The notes under the pieces were generated by a model. The model was not told where the DNA came from and did no database searches. It was given only the letters and a program-made list of their open reading frames with translations. DNA of 64,000 bases from Ailurus styani. Its lineage: Eukaryota > Chordata > Mammalia > Carnivora > Ailuridae. Where the stretch lies: the NCBI GenBank assembly GCA_002007465.1, contig LNAC01000278.1, positions 1,588,333 through 1,652,332 on the forward strand, written 5' to 3'. Of this stretch, positions 60,866 to 64,000 are shown in pieces; the stretch's first letter is position 1, and every line of letters starts with the position of its first letter. The translations under genes and the position numbers were made by a program.

Positions 60866-61141
60866 TTCGGCTACGTGGCGAGCCCAGGTACTGGCCGCTG
60901 CGGAAGCGGACTCAGACCTTTCTGCTCCCTTGCTAGTTGTGCTCCTCGCTTGGGGAAGGGGAGGCACCGCACGCCCTGTCCCTGGCGAGGTGTGTTCTTC
61001 CAGGACCCCACCGCAGCCCTCCTCGGGTGTTCCTGTTTCCGAGCCCTTTCCGGGACCCGAGCCCCAGCACGCGAAGGTCGGCCCTACAGCCGGCCTCGGG
61101 GCCCCGCCCACTTTGGCCGCGGGTCGCAGCCGCCACCAGCC

Positions 61142-61177
61142 GGAGCGGGAGCCGGAGCCGGAGCCGGAGCGCGAGCG
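61142..61177 (+). repeat. GGAGCC hexamer repeat in the CpG island
   Basis: Six consecutive six-base units of the form GGAGCG/GGAGCC (last unit CGAGCG), just upstream of the putative TLCD4 first-exon donor. In a short repeat inside a promoter or 5' UTR, copy number may vary between individuals. Confidence 0.85.
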
Positions 61178-61567
61178 GCCGCGGCCCCTTTAAGGAGCCG
61201 CTCTGCGGTAAGCCGAGCCCGCAGTCCGGGCGGCCGCGGCGGCCGCGGGGGTAGCTGTAGTCTCTGTGACTGCTCCTCCAAGCTGCCCGGGGCCCCGCGG
61301 CTCCCCTGGCTCCGGCCGAGCATCCCGCGGGGTGATTCTGGCCGGCGCCAGCCCTCGGGCCGGGCCAGATGACCAGGCTTCTGTGAGCACCCGCCGCCCT
61401 CCCCGGCCCGGTGCAGCTGCCGCCTGCACGCGAGTCGCCCCGGGACCCGGCACAGGTGACGCCGTTTGGAGGGGGTTCGGGGAAAAGGGCGGGCTCGCTT
61501 TTGCCCCGCGGTTCCTCCGCGCCGCCGACCGCGGCCCTCGGGCAGGGGCGCCGGGGCTTCCCGCCCC

Positions 61568-61603
61568 NNNNNNNNNNNNNNNNNNNNNNNNNNNNNNNNN
61601 NNN
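61568..61603. other. Assembly gap, 36 Ns
   Basis: A run of Ns inside the CpG island. Frames that read through it have no meaning. The sequence on its right (61604-61735) is much less GC-rich than either side. Confidence 1.
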
Positions 61604-61735
61604 AGAGCTTTTTGTGCAGAACTATGGAGAGTCTAAGGTTTTCATATTCACGGAAAAGGGAGAGGAAGAGTTGGGACTTGCAGCTTGAATCACAGGCGTG
61701 TGATAACCAGGTATGGAAACAGTGTGGGTACAAGA

Positions 61736-61736
61736 N
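61736..61736. other. Single ambiguous base
   Basis: One N at the point where AT-richer sequence returns abruptly to CpG-rich sequence, which suggests an uncertain join. Confidence 1.
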
Positions 61737-62009
61737 GCCCGGCGCTCTTCTCGCGCCCCCGGGTGCGCGATTCGTGCTGCTGGGGCTGCCTGGGGAGCCT
61801 CCCGGCTCTCAGCCCAAAGTGGTGGGTGCGCGGGGCAGCCAGGGGAAGCTTTCTTGTTAGAGGTCGGTACAGTCAGGTGCATCAAGTGGGTAAGTTCCCC
61901 CCGCTCCCCCCTCCCCCATCTAAATAAAACAAGACGCGTTTATTCACCCTTGTAGTTCTCAAGTGCGTCCCATTTTTAGCCACCTCATGCTGAAGAGCCT
62001 AGTGGGAAA

Positions 62010-62165
62010 GGGACTGGACTCTATTTACAGCCCCACCATTGTAACCCCAGCAAGTTTATTAAACCGAAAACCTCGGTTTACCCAGCCATGAAATGGGATC
62101 CGTAATGCGAGCGTTTATTTTCCTACAGCCCCAAGAGGGTGGGAACTTTGTGAAAGTACTTTGAG
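62010..62165 (+). mobile_element. MIR SINE
   Basis: GGACTGGACTCTATTTACAG, AACCTCGGTTTACCCAGCCA, TGAAATGGGATCCGTAATGC and a GTGAAAGTACTTTGAG end follow MIR order. Confidence 0.6.
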
Positions 62166-63790
62166 TTGTCGGAAGTTCACTAAAGGGTCTCTGTTGCTGG
62201 CCAGTACTTTTTTTTTTTTCTTCTCAGTTGTATACATCTGACTGTTAATGTAGCACACATTTTTATGTGAAATTAGAAAATCGTTCCTAAAGAGTGATCT
62301 TTGACAGTGTTTAAATGAATCCGCTACCAGTTTGGGGACAAGATGGGAGAGTTTTTGTGGATATTAGGAGTTGATGTGTGAAGCAGGAAACAAGCTGGTA
62401 TTTTGGTAAAGTCTTCACCAGTCATAACTGGAGTTGAGAGAAATCGATCTTGGACTGTGTGTGTGTTGAGAGAGCTACTGCTGTGTGAGCACATGGTATA
62501 GGTTGGAATGCAGCTTCATCTTTATGTAGCCAGTTAAGGTAATACGACAGAGAATCTCAGTTCCCTTCTAAGTGTGAAGTGGAGGATTTTTCCCCCCTGA
62601 GTTAATCTATTCCTTAAATTGTAGGGATGGAACTAAATTAGGAAAGTGGACTCCTGCCATGCTAGAAAATTGGAAAGAATGGCTCCAGGAACTGTGGACT
62701 TTAGTTGACTTGTCACCTCCCCCTTCTGTCCCATCAGATGATCCTGAGAATATATTTACAAAGTGCTTCTTTTCTTTCTACCCCTGCAGCTCCCTTTGCC
62801 ACAATACCTCCCTCCAGCTCTGGAATTCTTGGTGTGTGATCCTGTACAAATTTCACCTGTCCGGAGTTGGGCACTTGGCATCCAGCAGCTCAGTCAGTCA
62901 TAACTGTTTACTCTATGAACTTTTTGTTCCCATTCCTTTAACTCTAAGCCTCTTGACTTTGTTGGAAAGAATAATGGCTCTTCGAAACTAAAGCTGTGTA
63001 CTTGGAGGTGCCTAGGAATGGCAGGGGTCAAGGGCCAAACCTAACCCAAAAAGCTGGGTCTTTTCAATAGACCCTGGAGGATGGGCGCTGGAGTTGGCCT
63101 GTCTTTTCCTTCCTTCTCTGAAATCTCCGTTGGGGAGAGATTCATTTGATCACCAAGGTAAACATTGGCCTTGGGAGCAGGAGCTATCAGAGACCTAACT
63201 CGGTGCTAGGTGGATGAAGAGCTTACCAGCAAAGGAGTAGGGAGGAGGACATGGTGACTTGGGAGGGATGGAGGGCCTGCCTGGTAATCGGGGGTAGAGA
63301 AGGAGCCCTGTATTTCCCACTAGGAAGTGGGAAAGGGGTTAGATTGCAGAAAGGGACTAGTAGTGGAGCTTCCAGCTCAATCCTGGAATGTGCCCTAGGT
63401 GTGACCTCCCCTTCTCTCTAGCTCCCTCTGAGCATGTTTCTTGCCCTTCTGAGTCTAGTGCGGCCCTCTCCTCCCACCCTACGTTTGTGTTCTACCCTGA
63501 AAGCTGGCATCCCAAGTATGAGCAGAAACCAAGGTTTCATAAGAAACCTTCAGACCTCAGTGTCTCCCTGCTCCCTTCTCAAATTAGTGTCCCATACCCT
63601 ACAGATGAAGGCTCCATTTAGCTTTGATATCTCTTGGAAGGTTAGAAAGTACGATAGCCCTTTTGGCTGAAAAAAGTAAACTGAACAGCCTACAGGAAGA
63701 TAAAGAAAATGAGTTTTTCTGTGGAGGAAGAGAATGAATTAATTGTCTGGGTGAGAATGGTGGGTGGGTAGACAGGGAGGGCAGAAGCCC

Positions 63791-63804
63791 GGGGGGGGGG
63801 GGGG
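63791..63804 (+). repeat. Poly-G run
   Basis: Fourteen consecutive Gs following CCC. Prone to length errors in sequencing. Confidence 0.95.
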
Positions 63805-64000
63805 ATCTGTGCTGGACAGCTTGTGCCCTCGTCCTTGAGAGAGGAAAGGATGCCACCACACGTGTATAGCCACCTTGCTGTGCTTTCCCTCTTTCCATTT
63901 GCCTTGCAAGAGGAAGAAGGTGGCAATATGGAGGTGGAGTAGCCATCTGTTCTCGGGGACGGGAACCACAGTTTAATTCACCACTCAGGCTGAGCTGTTT

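Larger units (their letters stand above)
60870..61950 (+). promoter_or_regulatory. TLCD4: CpG island, probable TLCD4 (TMEM56) promoter
   Basis: A strong, abrupt CpG island with GC-box sequence (CCCCGCCC near 61103-61110) and many CpGs, interrupted by a 36-base gap. A plausible splice donor (CTGCG|GTAAGC, exon end at 61207) follows a CCCCTTTAAGGAGCC stretch, consistent with a non-coding first exon read on the plus strand. A second possible donor, CACAG|GTGACG, is near 61455. In human and other mammals ALG14 is head to head with TLCD4, a multipass TLC-domain protein, a few tens of kilobases away; here the spacing is about 34 kb. The gene name is inferred from that order only, and no TLCD4 coding exon is visible to the right edge. 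Confidence 0.55.
61951..64000 (+). other. Putative TLCD4 intron 1, start
   Basis: Apart from a plus-strand MIR at 62010-62165 and a run of 14 Gs at 63791-63804, I recognise nothing here. The ORFs present (for example 62659-62991) resemble no family I know and have no splice or codon support. Confidence 0.45.

Noticed and set aside
60875..61733. Long frames of 165 and 266 codons in the CpG island
   Set aside because: High GC removes stop codons by chance. The 266-codon frame runs through the N gap, and the Pro/Ala/Arg-rich translations match no family I know.

Overview
This window is mammalian nuclear DNA. Its young SINEs are the tRNA-Lys-derived Can-SINE (SINEC) type. The copies ending in a CTACTTGTGATCTCTCTC-like stretch and an AAATAAATAAATAAAATCTT tail point to a non-canid caniform carnivore, probably a mustelid or other musteloid; the species is an inference. 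About 26 SINEC copies, L1 pieces of several ages, MIRs, DNA transposons and LTRs fill most of the sequence. Almost all ATG-to-stop frames here are chance or belong to repeats.

The only coding sequence I can support is the 5' half of ALG14 on the minus strand. ALG14 is the membrane-anchoring subunit of the UDP-GlcNAc transferase that adds the second sugar in N-glycan precursor assembly. Exon 1 (27457-27592) and exon 2 (22814-22965) join in phase and have good splice sites. They encode the first 96 residues of a protein of about 216. I did not find the later exons in 1-22813, so they should lie beyond the left edge and 1-22813 is intron 2. Exon 1 sits in a CpG-rich promoter (about 27290-27860) carrying an Sp1 box, an ETS site, an NRF1-like palindrome, two ZNF143/THAP11-like elements and a short upstream ORF that overlaps the ALG14 start codon.

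From 28 to 60.8 kb I see no gene, only old and young repeats and one assembly gap (43533-43683). At 60.87-61.95 kb there is a second, strong CpG island, broken by a 36-base gap and a single N. In mammals ALG14 lies head to head with TLCD4 (TMEM56), so this island is most likely the promoter and non-coding first exon of TLCD4 on the plus strand. That is inferred from gene order; no TLCD4 coding sequence is visible.

Region by region: 1-22.8 kb is ALG14 intron 2, with an insertion of about 5.2 kb (10456-15674) that splits an ancient LINE and itself contains an LTR and two SINEs. 22.8-27.9 kb holds ALG14 exons 2 and 1 and the promoter. 28-60.8 kb is a repeat-rich intergenic spacer. 60.9-64 kb is the putative TLCD4 promoter and start of its first intron. 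I found no CRISPR array, operon or other undescribed system. The most useful leads are the upstream ORF, the L1 tail 38 bp from the exon 2 acceptor, a possible L1 3' transduction, an isolated intronic CpG cluster, and two assembly problems.
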